Assembly (NCBI RefSeq): GCF_006974105.1
Contig: NZ_CP036282.1
Span: 2,852,001-2,916,000 of the forward strand
DNA: 64,000 bases
Source of the DNA: Rhodoferax aquaticus
Lineage (GTDB): Bacteria > Pseudomonadota > Gammaproteobacteria > Burkholderiales > Burkholderiaceae_C
Reading direction: 5' to 3'
Position 1 is the stretch's first letter; the number at the start of each line of letters is the position of its first letter. The notes under the pieces are model-generated. The model did no database searches. It worked only from the letters and a program-made list of their open reading frames with translations, and was not told the origin of the DNA. Both the position numbers and the translations under genes were made by a program. Positions 42,476 to 52,526 of the stretch are shown piece by piece.

Positions 42476-43966
42476 ATGACAACTCCCGCCTACGACGCGC
42501 TGACCGCCACATTCACCCGCCTGTACCGCTACCAGCACTTGGCCGCCATTGCGTCCTGGGACCAAGCCGCGATGATGCCGCCACAAGGCAACGAGGCACG
42601 CAGCGCAGCCATGGCCGAGTTGCACATGCTCATGCACCAAACGCTGACCGACCCAGCCATGACCGCCCAGTTGCAAGCGGCCCAGCAGGAGAATTTGACG
42701 GATTGGGATCGCGCCAACCTGCACGAAATGCAGCGTGATTGGGAGTACAGCCTTGTCATGCCAGCGCATTTGGTAGAGGCCAAATCACTTGCGGGCTCAC
42801 GGTGCGAGCATGCTTGGCGCACGCAGCGCAAGACCCATGATTGGCAAGGCTTCTTGGATAACTTTCGTGAGGTGGTGCGCTTATCCCGAGAGGAGGCGCA
42901 GGTTTTGTCGCAAGCACAAGGGCTGTCGCCTTACGACGCATTGATGGCCAAGTACGAGCCTGGCACCCAAAGCGCACACATTGAGCGTATTTTTGGCGAC
43001 GTAAAGCAATGGCTCCCGGGCCTCATTCAGCGTGTGCGAGACAAACAGGCTTCAGAGTCTTTTACGCCTGCGCAAGGCCCTTTCCCCGTGGAGAAGCAGC
43101 GCGCGTTGGGCTTGGCCGTGATGGAAGTCTTAGGGTTTGACTTCTCGGCGGGCCGACTGGATGTGTCCACGCATCCTTTCTGTGGCGGTGTCGCGCAAGA
43201 TGTGCGCATTACCACCCGGTACAGCGAAGAGGATTTCATGCGCAGCATGATGGGGGTGGTGCATGAAACCGGGCACGCCCGCTACGAGCAGAATCTGCCG
43301 CGTGCATGGGCCCACTTGCCCGTCGGCCGCGCGCGCTCCATGGGCATCCACGAAAGCCAGAGTTTGGCTTTCGAAATGCAGCTGGGCCGTAGCCCTGCCT
43401 TTTTGCAACTGATTGCACCCTTGATACGCCAGCATCTGGGTGACCAATCCGCATTTGAGCCGAGCAACCTCGCGCGCATCTACACGCGCGTGGCCCCTGG
43501 TTTCATTCGCGTCGATGCGGACGAACTGTGTTACCCCGCCCATGTGATCTTGCGGTTCGAGATTGAGCGTGCCCTGGTCAACGACGACATTGCGCCGGAT
43601 GACATCCCCGCGCTCTGGGACGAAAAAATGATGGCGTACCTCGGCGTGGACACCCGGGGCAACTACCGCGACGGCTGCTTGCAAGATATCCATTGGACGG
43701 ATGGCAGCTTTGGCTACTTCCCCAGCTACACCTTGGGTGCCATGTATGCGGCACAGTACTTCAACACGCTTCGCCAGGCCACACCAGACCTCGATGCGCA
43801 AGTTGCGCGAGGCGATCTATCTAGCATCTTCAACTGGCTGCAAAACCATATATGGAGCCAAGCCAGTCGCTGGGCTACCCCCGAATTGGTAGAGCGCGCC
43901 ACCGGCGAGTCGCTGAACCCTGCACACTTTAAGCGCCACCTTGAGCAGCGCTACTTAGGCATATAG
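42476..43966 (+). CDS. M32 family carboxypeptidase
   Basis: A 496-residue metallo-carboxypeptidase from ATG 42476 (MTTPAYDALTATFTRLYRYQ); the frame runs 264 bases further upstream into the nagB gene's 5' region and was trimmed. LAAIASWDQAAMMPPQG is the family start, GVVHETGHARYEQNLP the HExxH zinc site, and MGIHESQSLAFEMQLGRS the third ligand (HESQS). DGCLQDIHWTDGSFGYFPSY is also conserved. It trims C-terminal residues in the cytosol. Confidence 0.95.
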   Translation: MTTPAYDALTATFTRLYRYQHLAAIASWDQAAMMPPQGNEARSAAMAELHMLMHQTLTDPAMTAQLQAAQQENLTDWDRANLHEMQRDWEYSLVMPAHLVEAKSLAGSRCEHAWRTQRKTHDWQGFLDNFREVVRLSREEAQVLSQAQGLSPYDALMAKYEPGTQSAHIERIFGDVKQWLPGLIQRVRDKQASESFTPAQGPFPVEKQRALGLAVMEVLGFDFSAGRLDVSTHPFCGGVAQDVRITTRYSEEDFMRSMMGVVHETGHARYEQNLPRAWAHLPVGRARSMGIHESQSLAFEMQLGRSPAFLQLIAPLIRQHLGDQSAFEPSNLARIYTRVAPGFIRVDADELCYPAHVILRFEIERALVNDDIAPDDIPALWDEKMMAYLGVDTRGNYRDGCLQDIHWTDGSFGYFPSYTLGAMYAAQYFNTLRQATPDLDAQVARGDLSSIFNWLQNHIWSQASRWATPELVERATGESLNPAHFKRHLEQRYLGI

Positions 43967-43973
43967 ACCCACT

Positions 43974-44846
43974 ATGAGTCCTTCACGAATACCCCCCATT
44001 CAGTGCTTGCTGACGTTTGAGGCCTTGGCCCGCTTGCGCAGTGTGACCCAGGCCTCTGAAGAGCTGTGTGTCACCCCCAGCGCTGTCAGCCACCGCGTGA
44101 AGCAGCTGGAGCAGATCATTGGGACTAAGCTGTTTGGCAGAGCTGATTTTTCGCTCACCACAGAAGGCATTGAGTATTTGGCGCATGTACGGGAGGGTTT
44201 GGCGTCTTTACAAAAGTTCCCAAGCGCCAGCGCGGCCCCAGGTAAGCGCAAGTTGCGGGTCGCCGTGACCCCCACGTTTTCACGCTCCATCTTGATCCCA
44301 AGGCTGCGGCAGTTTACAGAGGCGTACCCTGAAATCGAGCTGACCCTGCAGGTCTCCATCCCACTGCTTGACGTGGTTGCCGAAGACGCTGACCTGATGG
44401 TGCGCTTTGGCACAGGCCGCTATGCCGATGTTGAACACACCTGCCTCATCAAGGACGAAGTAACGCCCTTGGCGTCGCCAAGTTTTGTGCGTGAGCGAGG
44501 GCCGTTTTCACTGCCACAGGATTTGGAAGGTGAACCTCTGCTGCGCAGTCCCTTGGAACCTTGGCGTACCTGGTACGCAGCCAACCACCTCGATTGGCCA
44601 GAACCTTTAGAAGGGTCCCAGTTCAATGACATCGGCCTTATGTGCGATGCCGCAGCGGCGGGAATGGGCGTTGCTCTAGTCCGCCTCAAGCTGGGAGCGC
44701 CGTGGCTTGAAAACGGCGCCTTGGTGCGCTTGTTTGACATGAATGTCCCCAGCCCCCATGCCCACTACCTGTGCTGGCGCACTGGCATGATGGACCGCTG
44801 GGAATGTGCGGCCTTCGCAGAATGGCTCAAGAAAACCTGCGTCTAA
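43974..44846 (+). CDS. LysR-family (GcvA-like) regulator
   Basis: A 290-residue LTTR. The helix-turn-helix is LLTFEALARLRSVTQASEEL with CVTPSAVSHRVKQLEQIIGTKLF. The effector domain (RVAVTPTFSRSILIPRLRQF onward) is of the GcvA type, with ILxFxE-like blocks LMVRFGTGRYADVEHTCL. It is 7 bases after the M32 carboxypeptidase, so it is likely co-transcribed. Target unknown. Confidence 0.92.
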   Translation: MSPSRIPPIQCLLTFEALARLRSVTQASEELCVTPSAVSHRVKQLEQIIGTKLFGRADFSLTTEGIEYLAHVREGLASLQKFPSASAAPGKRKLRVAVTPTFSRSILIPRLRQFTEAYPEIELTLQVSIPLLDVVAEDADLMVRFGTGRYADVEHTCLIKDEVTPLASPSFVRERGPFSLPQDLEGEPLLRSPLEPWRTWYAANHLDWPEPLEGSQFNDIGLMCDAAAAGMGVALVRLKLGAPWLENGALVRLFDMNVPSPHAHYLCWRTGMMDRWECAAFAEWLKKTCV

Positions 44847-47662
44847 GCCAACTGATCCAGGCCCATTTGGCACGCTTGGGCCGCCGCGACAAAGTCAAGA
44901 TCTGCCATCGTAGTGGCCAGCGTGTCCCACCATCGCCCAGTGAGGCCTGGGTGGGCTTGCCTGAGGACTGCGTACACTTCAACGGCCTCCATGTCATCTT
45001 GCTCCAGCATGGCCAATAAGGCGCTTAAGTCTTTGACTACGCGCTCCCGATCTAGGACTTTGGTCGGCTCGGCGGAGGCAGGAAGATGGGCTCGAAGCTG
45101 CTGAGCAATAGGTGCCATGGACTGTTGCGTCGCATTCACCGCCGCACGAAACAGCGCTTTTACCGCGTCAACGTCCAAAGTTTTGTCTGCCGCCTTGACG
45201 TCGCGCTCCAATTTCTTGGCAATAGCCGCCATGTAGCTCGCCCCCACCATGGTGGACAGACCTTTCAGGGTGTGCAGCATGCGGGTAGCGGTGAGCAGGT
45301 CTTTGCGCTGCAGCGCGGCATCTAGTTTGTCGGGCTGCAGGGCAAGGTCACGCAAGTACTCATCCAACACACCCACATAGAGCTCCACGCTATCGTCCAT
45401 ATGCGCCAAGGCGCCTTTGACGTTTACAGCATCGGTGCGCGGCAGAGATTCAATCTCAGAAGGCGCTCCAGCTTCTACAGTCTGTTTGCCCGGCGCAACG
45501 GCCCCGACAGCGCTATAGGCCCCCCCTTCCTTGCGTTTGGTGTGGTCCAAAATGACGCTGATGAGCTCAGTCAAATCAAAGGGCTTGCCGACATGGGCGT
45601 CCATACCGGCAGCCAAGCAAGCGTCGCGGTCAGAGGCCATGGCGTTGGCAGTCATTGCTACGATCGGCAGCTTTGCAAAAGCGGGGTTCTGGCGAATACG
45701 CTGCGTCGCCTCAAAGCCATCCATGACGGGCATTTGCACGTCCATCAAAACGAGGTCATAGGCTGGTTTGGCCATGACCACGGCATCGACTCCCTCTTGC
45801 CCATTTTCGGCAATATCCACAATGGCACCCGCTGCGGCCAGCAACTCTCTGGCCACTTGTTGGTTGATCAAGTTGTCTTCAACCAACAAAAGGCGCAAGC
45901 CCTGCAAGCGCCTAGGCTTCTCCGTTTTGGGGCGGGGTATAGCGCGTACATTGCTACGCCCTTCTTGCGCTTGCTGCACCACGTCTCGCAGCATGCCTGC
46001 GGTAATGGGCTTGACCAAAAAAGCGTTGAGCTCACTTTGCTCTTGCAGGCTACGGTCCGATAGCTGATTCCTTCCATGCCCACTGAGCATCACCATAATC
46101 GGAGATTGGCCAACAGGGAGCATGCTCCTCATCGCAGCCATGGTCTCCCAGCCATCCATGCCGGGCATGGCCCAATCGACAAACACCACTTGGTAGGGTG
46201 CAACACCCGTGTCCAAGCGAGCCTGCAAATGCGCAAGCGCCTGGGCGCCACCCGCCACCGCATCCACCGTCCACCCTAGTGATTCGAGCATCCTTGTGGT
46301 AAGGGCACGTGCTGTCGGGTGGTCTTCAATCAGCAAGGTGTCCAGCCCGGTGCCCGCGACCCATGGGGCATCTGCCTGGACCTCAGGCATGCCCATAGTG
46401 ACTTGAAAATGGAAGTCACTTCCGTGCCCGAGGGTGCTATCGAGTTCTAACGTGCCGCCCATCAGGTTGACCAAACGCTGAGAGATGGACAAGCCCAAGC
46501 CAGTCCCCCCGTATCGGCGTGTGGTCGATGCTTCAGCTTGCGTAAAGTCAGCAAAGATGTTGCTGCGTTGCTCAGCGGCAATGCCGATGCCTGTGTCTTT
46601 CATGGCGAAATGCAAATCAATGCTGGCCTCTGAAGCCTGCAGCACTTTCACTTGGAGCGTAATCTCGCCTTGGTGGGTGAACTTGATGGCGTTCCCCCCT
46701 AAGTTGATCAGTACTTGCTGCAGTCGCATGGCGTCACCCACCAAGGTGCTGGGCACATGGGGGTCCACATCAAACATGAGCTCCAAGGGCTTTTTGCCCA
46801 AACTTGCGGAAAAAATAACGGCCAAGTTCCGCAGCAGTTGATCCATCGCAAAAGGCTGGGGATCCAACACCATCTTGCCTGCGTCGATCTTGGAAAAGTC
46901 CAAAATATCATTCAAAAGCCCCAGCAATGACTTGGCCGCACCTTCGGTTTTATCGGTGTACTCCAACTGACGGGGATTCAGATCTGTGTCCTGCAAAAGC
47001 TTCAGCATGCCCAAAATGGCATTCATGGGCGTGCGGATTTCATGGCTCATATTGGCCAGAAACTGGCCTTTAGACGCGGCAATGGTTTCAGCCGCTTCTT
47101 TTGCGCTTCGTAACTCGTTTTCCACACGCTCGCGCTCTGCCATGTCAAAGTAATGGTGCTCAATGGCCACAAGCCCTTCATAGGCGCGCAAGGAAGCTAC
47201 GACGGTCACAAACAACTTGCTTTGGGTGAGCTCTGTTTTGGATTTGTAGTCGTTGATGTCGTAATCAACAATCACGCTTTCTTCTGGTGCTTGCCCGGCC
47301 TGCCCGGTGCGCAGCACAATGCGCACCATTTGATTGTCCAGTTGTTTACGGATGTCTTGGGCAAGCATCAGACCTGCGTGGTCCGTTTCCATGACCACGT
47401 CGAGCAAGACGAGTGCAATGTCGGACTCCTTCGAGAGGATCTCGAAGCCTTGGGCACCGCTGTATGCGGACAGTATCTCAATCGGGCGACCGCGAGACAT
47501 CACCTTGTTCAGCGCCATGCGGGTCACCAAGTGGATGTCAGGTTCGTCATCTACGATCAAGATGCGCCAAGGCTTGAGTGTGTTGGCGTCTTGCGGACCA
47601 GTCTCTGGGTCAGCGTCGTCGATCAGCCAGTCGTCGTCTTGCTCTGGCGGTACCACGCTCAT
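44843..47662 (-). CDS. Hybrid histidine kinase, REC-HK-REC-REC-HPt
   Basis: A 939-residue cytosolic phosphorelay protein. Order: receiver 1 (about 32-150, ALVLLDVVMETDH), a coiled-coil linker, HisKA with NMSHEIRTPMNA, HATPase (about 320-435, DTGIGIAAEQ, GTGLGLSISQRL), receiver 2 (VFVDWAMPGMDGWE), receiver 3 (LVLMDVQMPVMDGFE) and an HPt domain with MLHTLKGLST. No membrane segment, so input comes through receiver 1 or the linker. It is divergent from the Cache genes by about 190 bases and overlaps the LysR stop by 4 bases at its end. Confidence 0.94.
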   Translation of the reverse strand: MSVVPPEQDDDWLIDDADPETGPQDANTLKPWRILIVDDEPDIHLVTRMALNKVMSRGRPIEILSAYSGAQGFEILSKESDIALVLLDVVMETDHAGLMLAQDIRKQLDNQMVRIVLRTGQAGQAPEESVIVDYDINDYKSKTELTQSKLFVTVVASLRAYEGLVAIEHHYFDMAERERVENELRSAKEAAETIAASKGQFLANMSHEIRTPMNAILGMLKLLQDTDLNPRQLEYTDKTEGAAKSLLGLLNDILDFSKIDAGKMVLDPQPFAMDQLLRNLAVIFSASLGKKPLELMFDVDPHVPSTLVGDAMRLQQVLINLGGNAIKFTHQGEITLQVKVLQASEASIDLHFAMKDTGIGIAAEQRSNIFADFTQAEASTTRRYGGTGLGLSISQRLVNLMGGTLELDSTLGHGSDFHFQVTMGMPEVQADAPWVAGTGLDTLLIEDHPTARALTTRMLESLGWTVDAVAGGAQALAHLQARLDTGVAPYQVVFVDWAMPGMDGWETMAAMRSMLPVGQSPIMVMLSGHGRNQLSDRSLQEQSELNAFLVKPITAGMLRDVVQQAQEGRSNVRAIPRPKTEKPRRLQGLRLLLVEDNLINQQVARELLAAAGAIVDIAENGQEGVDAVVMAKPAYDLVLMDVQMPVMDGFEATQRIRQNPAFAKLPIVAMTANAMASDRDACLAAGMDAHVGKPFDLTELISVILDHTKRKEGGAYSAVGAVAPGKQTVEAGAPSEIESLPRTDAVNVKGALAHMDDSVELYVGVLDEYLRDLALQPDKLDAALQRKDLLTATRMLHTLKGLSTMVGASYMAAIAKKLERDVKAADKTLDVDAVKALFRAAVNATQQSMAPIAQQLRAHLPASAEPTKVLDRERVVKDLSALLAMLEQDDMEAVEVYAVLRQAHPGLTGRWWDTLATTMADLDFVAAAQACQMGLDQLA

Positions 47663-47853
47663 AGAACACTCCTTGAACCAGTCTTAACAATGAATGGGTT
47701 ATGCCCGTTTCAGTATCGCACCACATGCCGCACTCGGCAAGCATAGGGCGGCTTCTTGACGCTCGCTAAATCTAAAGATTGCTCCTATCATTCGGCTTAC
47801 CCAGCGGTGCTTGTACGATCAGAAATACAAGCAACCCACCACAGGAGACCAGC

Positions 47854-48324
47854 ATGGAGAGCAAGATGGTCCGATTACTTGGTAAACGTCTGTGCTGTTT
47901 GATCGTTGGGCTCTTCCTAACACTCGCGCACGGCAGTGAGAGTCAGCAGGCACAAGAAGTGGAGGCTTTGGTAAAAAACGCCATCGCCTATGTCAAAGCC
48001 AACGGCAAAGAGGCGGCCCTTCGCGAGTTTGTCAATCCGAAAGGAGCTTTTATCAAGGGTGATCTCTACTTGTTTGTCTATAACGCGCAAGGGGTTGCGC
48101 TTGCGCATATCAACGACAAAATGATAGGCAAGAACATGCTGGATTTGCGAGACGCTGACGGCAAGCTCGTCATCAAAACCGTTCTAAGCCTAGGCAATAG
48201 CAAGTCAGGCAAGGGTTGGCAAACCTACAAGTGGCCCAACCCGGTGACCAAAGAAGTAAGCGTTAAGCGCTCTTATACCGAGCGCTATGAGGGCCTTTAC
48301 ATTAGCAGCGGGTACTACAAATGA
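47854..48324 (+). CDS. Secreted single-Cache-domain protein 1
   Basis: A 156-residue protein from ATG 47854, with AGGAG 7 bases upstream. A signal peptide spans about 1-28 (LIVGLFLTLAHGS). The rest is a single Cache (sCache_2) domain: VEALVKNAIAYVKANGKEAA, FVNPKGAFIKGDLYLFVYNA, WQTYKWPNPVTKEVSVKRSY. It has no output domain. Its stop overlaps the next, paralogous Cache gene (ATGA). It probably binds a small ligand in the periplasm. Confidence 0.88.
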   Translation: MESKMVRLLGKRLCCLIVGLFLTLAHGSESQQAQEVEALVKNAIAYVKANGKEAALREFVNPKGAFIKGDLYLFVYNAQGVALAHINDKMIGKNMLDLRDADGKLVIKTVLSLGNSKSGKGWQTYKWPNPVTKEVSVKRSYTERYEGLYISSGYYK

Positions 48325-48866
48325 ACAAAGCCAGGTACTGCCCCGTCAACAAGCGCATGCATATGTCCAGGGTAATGCGGCAAAGCTGCAGGGCGCTACT
48401 TTCCATAGCGCTGGGCTTGTGCGTGGGCGGCGCAGCGGCGCAAAACGCCCCCGTAAGAAGCAGCGCTGCACAGGCGCAGGCCCTCATGAAAAAAGCGCAA
48501 GCCTATGTCAAACAACATGGAATGGGCGACGCTTTCACCGAGTTCAACCAACTAGACAGCCCGTTCAATGTGCGCAGCGACATCAACCCCAATGGAGACC
48601 TGTACCTCTATAGCTTGGATTACCAAGGCTTCCAGGCCGTACATGGTAAAAACCCAAAAATACGCGGAAAGGTCATGATTGATATGCTGGACTCGGAAGG
48701 CGTGCCACTCATACGCAAAATGGCAGAAAAATGTAAAAACCCAGGGCGCGGCTGGGTCGACTACCGATGGCCCCACCCTTTGACCAAAGAAATTGAGCCC
48801 AAGAGTGGTTATGTCGAACGTATCCCCGGTACACAAATCTGCCTCGGTACCGGTATCTACAAGTAG
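48321..48866 (+). CDS. Secreted single-Cache-domain protein 2
   Basis: A 181-residue paralogue of the preceding protein, with signal peptide LLSIALGLCVGGAAAQ. ALMKKAQAYVKQHGMGDAFTEF, GDLYLYSLDYQG and WVDYRWPHPLTKEIEPKSGY align with the first. It has two extra Cys (KCKNPG, TQICLG) that could form a disulfide. Some 40 bases lie between it and the Cache-PAS kinase gene. Confidence 0.88.
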   Translation: MNKARYCPVNKRMHMSRVMRQSCRALLSIALGLCVGGAAAQNAPVRSSAAQAQALMKKAQAYVKQHGMGDAFTEFNQLDSPFNVRSDINPNGDLYLYSLDYQGFQAVHGKNPKIRGKVMIDMLDSEGVPLIRKMAEKCKNPGRGWVDYRWPHPLTKEIEPKSGYVERIPGTQICLGTGIYK

Positions 48867-48908
48867 GCACCTCACCCAGCCCTTCATCCAACCCGCACCC
48901 TTTACATC

Positions 48909-51236
48909 TTGCCACTACAGGACCCGCACAAACGACAAGGCTACGCAAGTGGCTACATTTTGCTGGCCGTTGTTGCCACCGTATTGGCCATACTGAGCCA
49001 AACATGGTGGGCGATTGCGCAAGACAAACAGCTGACCCTCGCTTCTGAGAAGGAGCACGGACAGGTGGCTGTGCGACTATTGGAAGAGCATGCCCAACTC
49101 ACCCTGCGCGAGGCAAGTCGCAATCTTGACGGGGTCGTCAAGTCCATCCAAGCGGCTCAAACCCGAGGGCAAGTGTCCGACGCCACGATTCGTGGGGTAC
49201 TGACTAAGGCCCAATCCTTCACCAAAGTGTTGAAGTCTTTGCAGTTTGTGAACCCCCGAGGCCAAGCGTATGTCAGTTCCATTGACTACCCGGCTTACCA
49301 AACGGATGCTGACGATCGCACCTACATCCCCTTTCTGCTGCAAAACACGGACCACACGGACCCCGTGATCGGCAAACCATTCAAGCGGTTTTACGACGGA
49401 GAACTCGTGGTTCCACTCGCACGGAACATATATACAAGTACCGGCCAGTACCTTGGCATTTTGAGTACAGATGTCAGTGTTTCTTACTTTAGTGGCGTGT
49501 ATGCACGTGTCGCGGCGGACAGCAACGCCTTGGTTGCATTGTTTGCAGACGCAGGATTTTTGATTGTTCGCTCTCCATTCGACGAGGCCCAAATGGGCAT
49601 GGACATCACGGAATCCAAAGTCTTTCATACGCTCAAAAGTTCGGCGAGCAGCAGCGTATCCAAGAGCCCCCTTGCAGAGGGAACCTTTGAAGACACACAC
49701 TTTCTTGACGAAAAGAAAGCGATCCCACGCATCTACATTTACAGAAAGATCGAGGGCTTTCCGATCACCACGGTATTTGCGAGGGAGCAGAGTACCGTTT
49801 TGGCAAATTGGCGCGCCCGTAGCACTGACCGCATTCTCTTCTCGGGTGTCACGGTCTTGTTTGTATCTGCGCTCACGTTTTTGTTGATTCAACACATCAA
49901 CAAGCTAGGGCGTTCGCAGGACTCACTGCGCGAGGTTGACGCTTTCTTACGCAGGAGCGAGCAAAAGTTTTCGAGCATGTTCAGGCATTCCCCGGTGCCG
50001 CTTGCGTTGGTCCGTTTGGACAACCACCAAATGGTCGAAATCAATGAAAGCTGGAGCGCGCAATTTGGCTTTGCTAGCAACGAGGTGATTGGCCGCACCG
50101 CCCATGAGGTGCGGTTATGGGTCTATCCCGACGAACGTGCGCCTTACTTCGCAGCGTTGCAGAGCGAGGGCAAGCTAGACAGCCTTGAGACACCACTGCG
50201 CCACAAGGACGGAAGTATCTTGCTATGCAGAATGTCTGGGCGGGTGGTGGATTTCAATGGACAGTCGCTTGCGCTTTTGTCCCCCATAGATGTGACTAGG
50301 CAGCGGGCAACCGAGCATGAGATTCGGGAACTCAACATAGAACTCGAAGCCCGCGTACAACAAAGAACCCAAACCCTCGAAGAGGCCAACACCGAGCTGA
50401 ACCAAGCACTCGCAAGTTTGCGCAGCATGCAGGGGGAACTGCTAAGGTCGGAAAAAATGGCCGCGTTGGGCTCCATCGTGGCGGGTGTAGCGCATGAACT
50501 CAATACCCCCATTGGTATCGGCGTCACCATCGCGAGCACCATGCAAGACCACACCCAGACTTTGGTCAATGAAATTCACGCGCCAAGGCCCCGCAAGTCA
50601 CTCATTGAAAGCTCGTTGCTTGCCTGCAACGAAGGGGCAGAAGTCCTGGTTCGCACGCTCATGCGTGCAGCCGAGCTGGTGCGAAGCTTTAAACAAGTGG
50701 CCGTTGACCAGTCAAGTGACAAACGTCGCGCCTTTGACCTAAGCACCATGCTCAAGGAACTGCTCACGACCTTGGTTCCTTTGTATAACAAGACGCCATA
50801 CACCTTGACCACCGACTTGGCCCCAGACATTGCCATGGAAAGCTACCCAGGCGCCCTGGGTCAAGTCTTGACTAATCTGATTAGCAACTCACTCTCCCAC
50901 GGCTTTGAAGGACGGGCGCAGGGCACCATGCACTTGCGCACGCGGACCCTCAACGAGGGGTGGGTGGAACTTGTTTTCAGTGACGATGGCGTTGGCATAC
51001 CAGAACAGCACAGGGACAAGGTGTTTGACCCCTTCTTCACAACCAAGCTGGGAAGAGGCGGATCGGGCTTGGGTATGCACATCGTTTACAACCTGGTCAC
51101 GAACGTGCTGGGTGGACACATAGAGTTACTCAAGAACAAGCTCGACGCAGCAAGCGCTGCTCCGCACGCCGACGTGGGTGCCAGCATACGCATGACCTTC
51201 CCCCAATGTCCTGCTGTTCAACAAGGGGTTGGGTAA
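48909..51236 (+). CDS. Cache-PAS sensor histidine kinase
   Basis: A 775-residue kinase. Membrane segment 1 (ASGYILLAVVATVLAILSQTW) is near residue 15-35, the periplasmic dCache domain runs about 50-310, segment 2 (LFSGVTVLFVSALTFLLIQHI), PAS (about 355-470), coiled coil, HisKA (IVAGVAHELNTPIGIG) and HATPase (FSDDGVGIPEQ, GGSGLGMHIVYNLV). The start is TTG 48909 by length; it lacks a clear ribosome site. It has no receiver, so it may signal to the divergent hybrid kinase or another regulator. Confidence 0.9.
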   Translation: MPLQDPHKRQGYASGYILLAVVATVLAILSQTWWAIAQDKQLTLASEKEHGQVAVRLLEEHAQLTLREASRNLDGVVKSIQAAQTRGQVSDATIRGVLTKAQSFTKVLKSLQFVNPRGQAYVSSIDYPAYQTDADDRTYIPFLLQNTDHTDPVIGKPFKRFYDGELVVPLARNIYTSTGQYLGILSTDVSVSYFSGVYARVAADSNALVALFADAGFLIVRSPFDEAQMGMDITESKVFHTLKSSASSSVSKSPLAEGTFEDTHFLDEKKAIPRIYIYRKIEGFPITTVFAREQSTVLANWRARSTDRILFSGVTVLFVSALTFLLIQHINKLGRSQDSLREVDAFLRRSEQKFSSMFRHSPVPLALVRLDNHQMVEINESWSAQFGFASNEVIGRTAHEVRLWVYPDERAPYFAALQSEGKLDSLETPLRHKDGSILLCRMSGRVVDFNGQSLALLSPIDVTRQRATEHEIRELNIELEARVQQRTQTLEEANTELNQALASLRSMQGELLRSEKMAALGSIVAGVAHELNTPIGIGVTIASTMQDHTQTLVNEIHAPRPRKSLIESSLLACNEGAEVLVRTLMRAAELVRSFKQVAVDQSSDKRRAFDLSTMLKELLTTLVPLYNKTPYTLTTDLAPDIAMESYPGALGQVLTNLISNSLSHGFEGRAQGTMHLRTRTLNEGWVELVFSDDGVGIPEQHRDKVFDPFFTTKLGRGGSGLGMHIVYNLVTNVLGGHIELLKNKLDAASAAPHADVGASIRMTFPQCPAVQQGVG

Positions 51237-51326
51237 ATCGCGGCTGCCACCACACCGCACTCCCAAAAATGCGGTGAATTGCACCTATGATTTGGGCTAC
51301 TTTGACCGAACTAGGAGACAGTTGCG

Positions 51327-52526
51327 ATGAACGTAGCCAGCATGAGTCAATCGGATGTACCGGGCATGGCGCACTCGCCACTGCAGCGTCCGGTGCAGCT
51401 CCCCATTGAATTCACGGGCTCCGGCAGCGAATACTTCCGCATTTGGATCGTCAACATCTTTTTGCTCATCATCACCTTGGGCATTTATTACCCGTGGGCC
51501 AAAGTGCGGCGCATGCGCTATTTCTACGGCAACACCTTGGTAGACGGGACACCACTGGGCTTCCATGGCAATCCGCGGACCATGTTCAAAGGCTCAATGC
51601 TCGTAGGTGTGTTGTTTGGCTTGTACTCAGCAGCGTCAAACGCGTCGCCCATGGCGGGGCTTATTGCGCTGGTCATCGTTGCAGGAATATGGCCTGCTCT
51701 GCTGAAGTCTTCGATGCAGTTCCGCATGGCCAACACCAGCTGGCGCGGCTTACGCCTGTCCTTCACTGGCACCCTTGGCGGCGCATACGCAGCAGCCATG
51801 CCCCTGTTTATCCCAGCGATTCTCATTATTGGTCTAGCCTCATTTGCACCTGAAGATGCAGCCCCCAAGGAAAACATGTGGCTGCTCTGGACCATGGCAG
51901 GCATCATGCTGCTTTGCATAGCAATAACGCCATGGTTGCTATGGAACTTGAAGCGCTATCAGCACAATAACTACGCCCTGGGCAGCTTACAAACCACGTT
52001 CAAAGCGACTGCGCTGGACTTCTACAAACTCTCTGGCAAAGCGATTGGCGTGGCGGTGCTTTCTGTACTGGCTAGCGGCGCCGTCTTTTGGCTTATCGCC
52101 TTTGGCTTAGCCACAAGCGGTGGTGGCAATGACAGTGCGAGCCTGGGTATTGCCAGTGTCTTTGGAATGGGATTTGGATTCTTTGTAGGCATGGCTGTGG
52201 TATTCGTCGTGCTCAAGCCCTACACCATCGCCAAGATTCAGAACTTGGTGTGGACCAAAACAGGCAACAGCTCCATGCGCTTTATCAGCAAGCTGTCTGT
52301 GCGCGCACTGCTGTGGCAAACCATTAAGAACTGGTGCTTGGTTGTGATCACCTTGGGCTTGTATTGGCCGTTTGCCGCCGTGGCTATGGCGCGTTTACGG
52401 CTGGAGTCCGTGTTCATCAAATCCAACATCGACCCGCTGGCACTCTTTGGGGCAGCCCGCGTCAATGAAGGCGACGCGGCTGGGGACGCCGCTGGCGACT
52501 TCTTTGGGATTGACATGGGTTTGTGA
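51327..52526 (+). CDS. DUF898 (YjgN-like) membrane protein
   Basis: A 399-residue protein with six or more membrane helices. The family signature IEFTGSGSEYFRIWIVNIFL opens residues 28-47, then TLGIYYPWAKVRRMRYFYGNT and DGTPLGFHG. A second related block near the end (LSVRALLWQTIKNWCLVVIT with GLYWPFAAVAMARLRLES) repeats it. AGGAG precedes the ATG by about 12 bases. The stop overlaps the M48 gene start by 4 bases; this DUF898-M48 pair is common in proteobacteria. Role unknown. Confidence 0.92.
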   Translation: MNVASMSQSDVPGMAHSPLQRPVQLPIEFTGSGSEYFRIWIVNIFLLIITLGIYYPWAKVRRMRYFYGNTLVDGTPLGFHGNPRTMFKGSMLVGVLFGLYSAASNASPMAGLIALVIVAGIWPALLKSSMQFRMANTSWRGLRLSFTGTLGGAYAAAMPLFIPAILIIGLASFAPEDAAPKENMWLLWTMAGIMLLCIAITPWLLWNLKRYQHNNYALGSLQTTFKATALDFYKLSGKAIGVAVLSVLASGAVFWLIAFGLATSGGGNDSASLGIASVFGMGFGFFVGMAVVFVVLKPYTIAKIQNLVWTKTGNSSMRFISKLSVRALLWQTIKNWCLVVITLGLYWPFAAVAMARLRLESVFIKSNIDPLALFGAARVNEGDAAGDAAGDFFGIDMGL

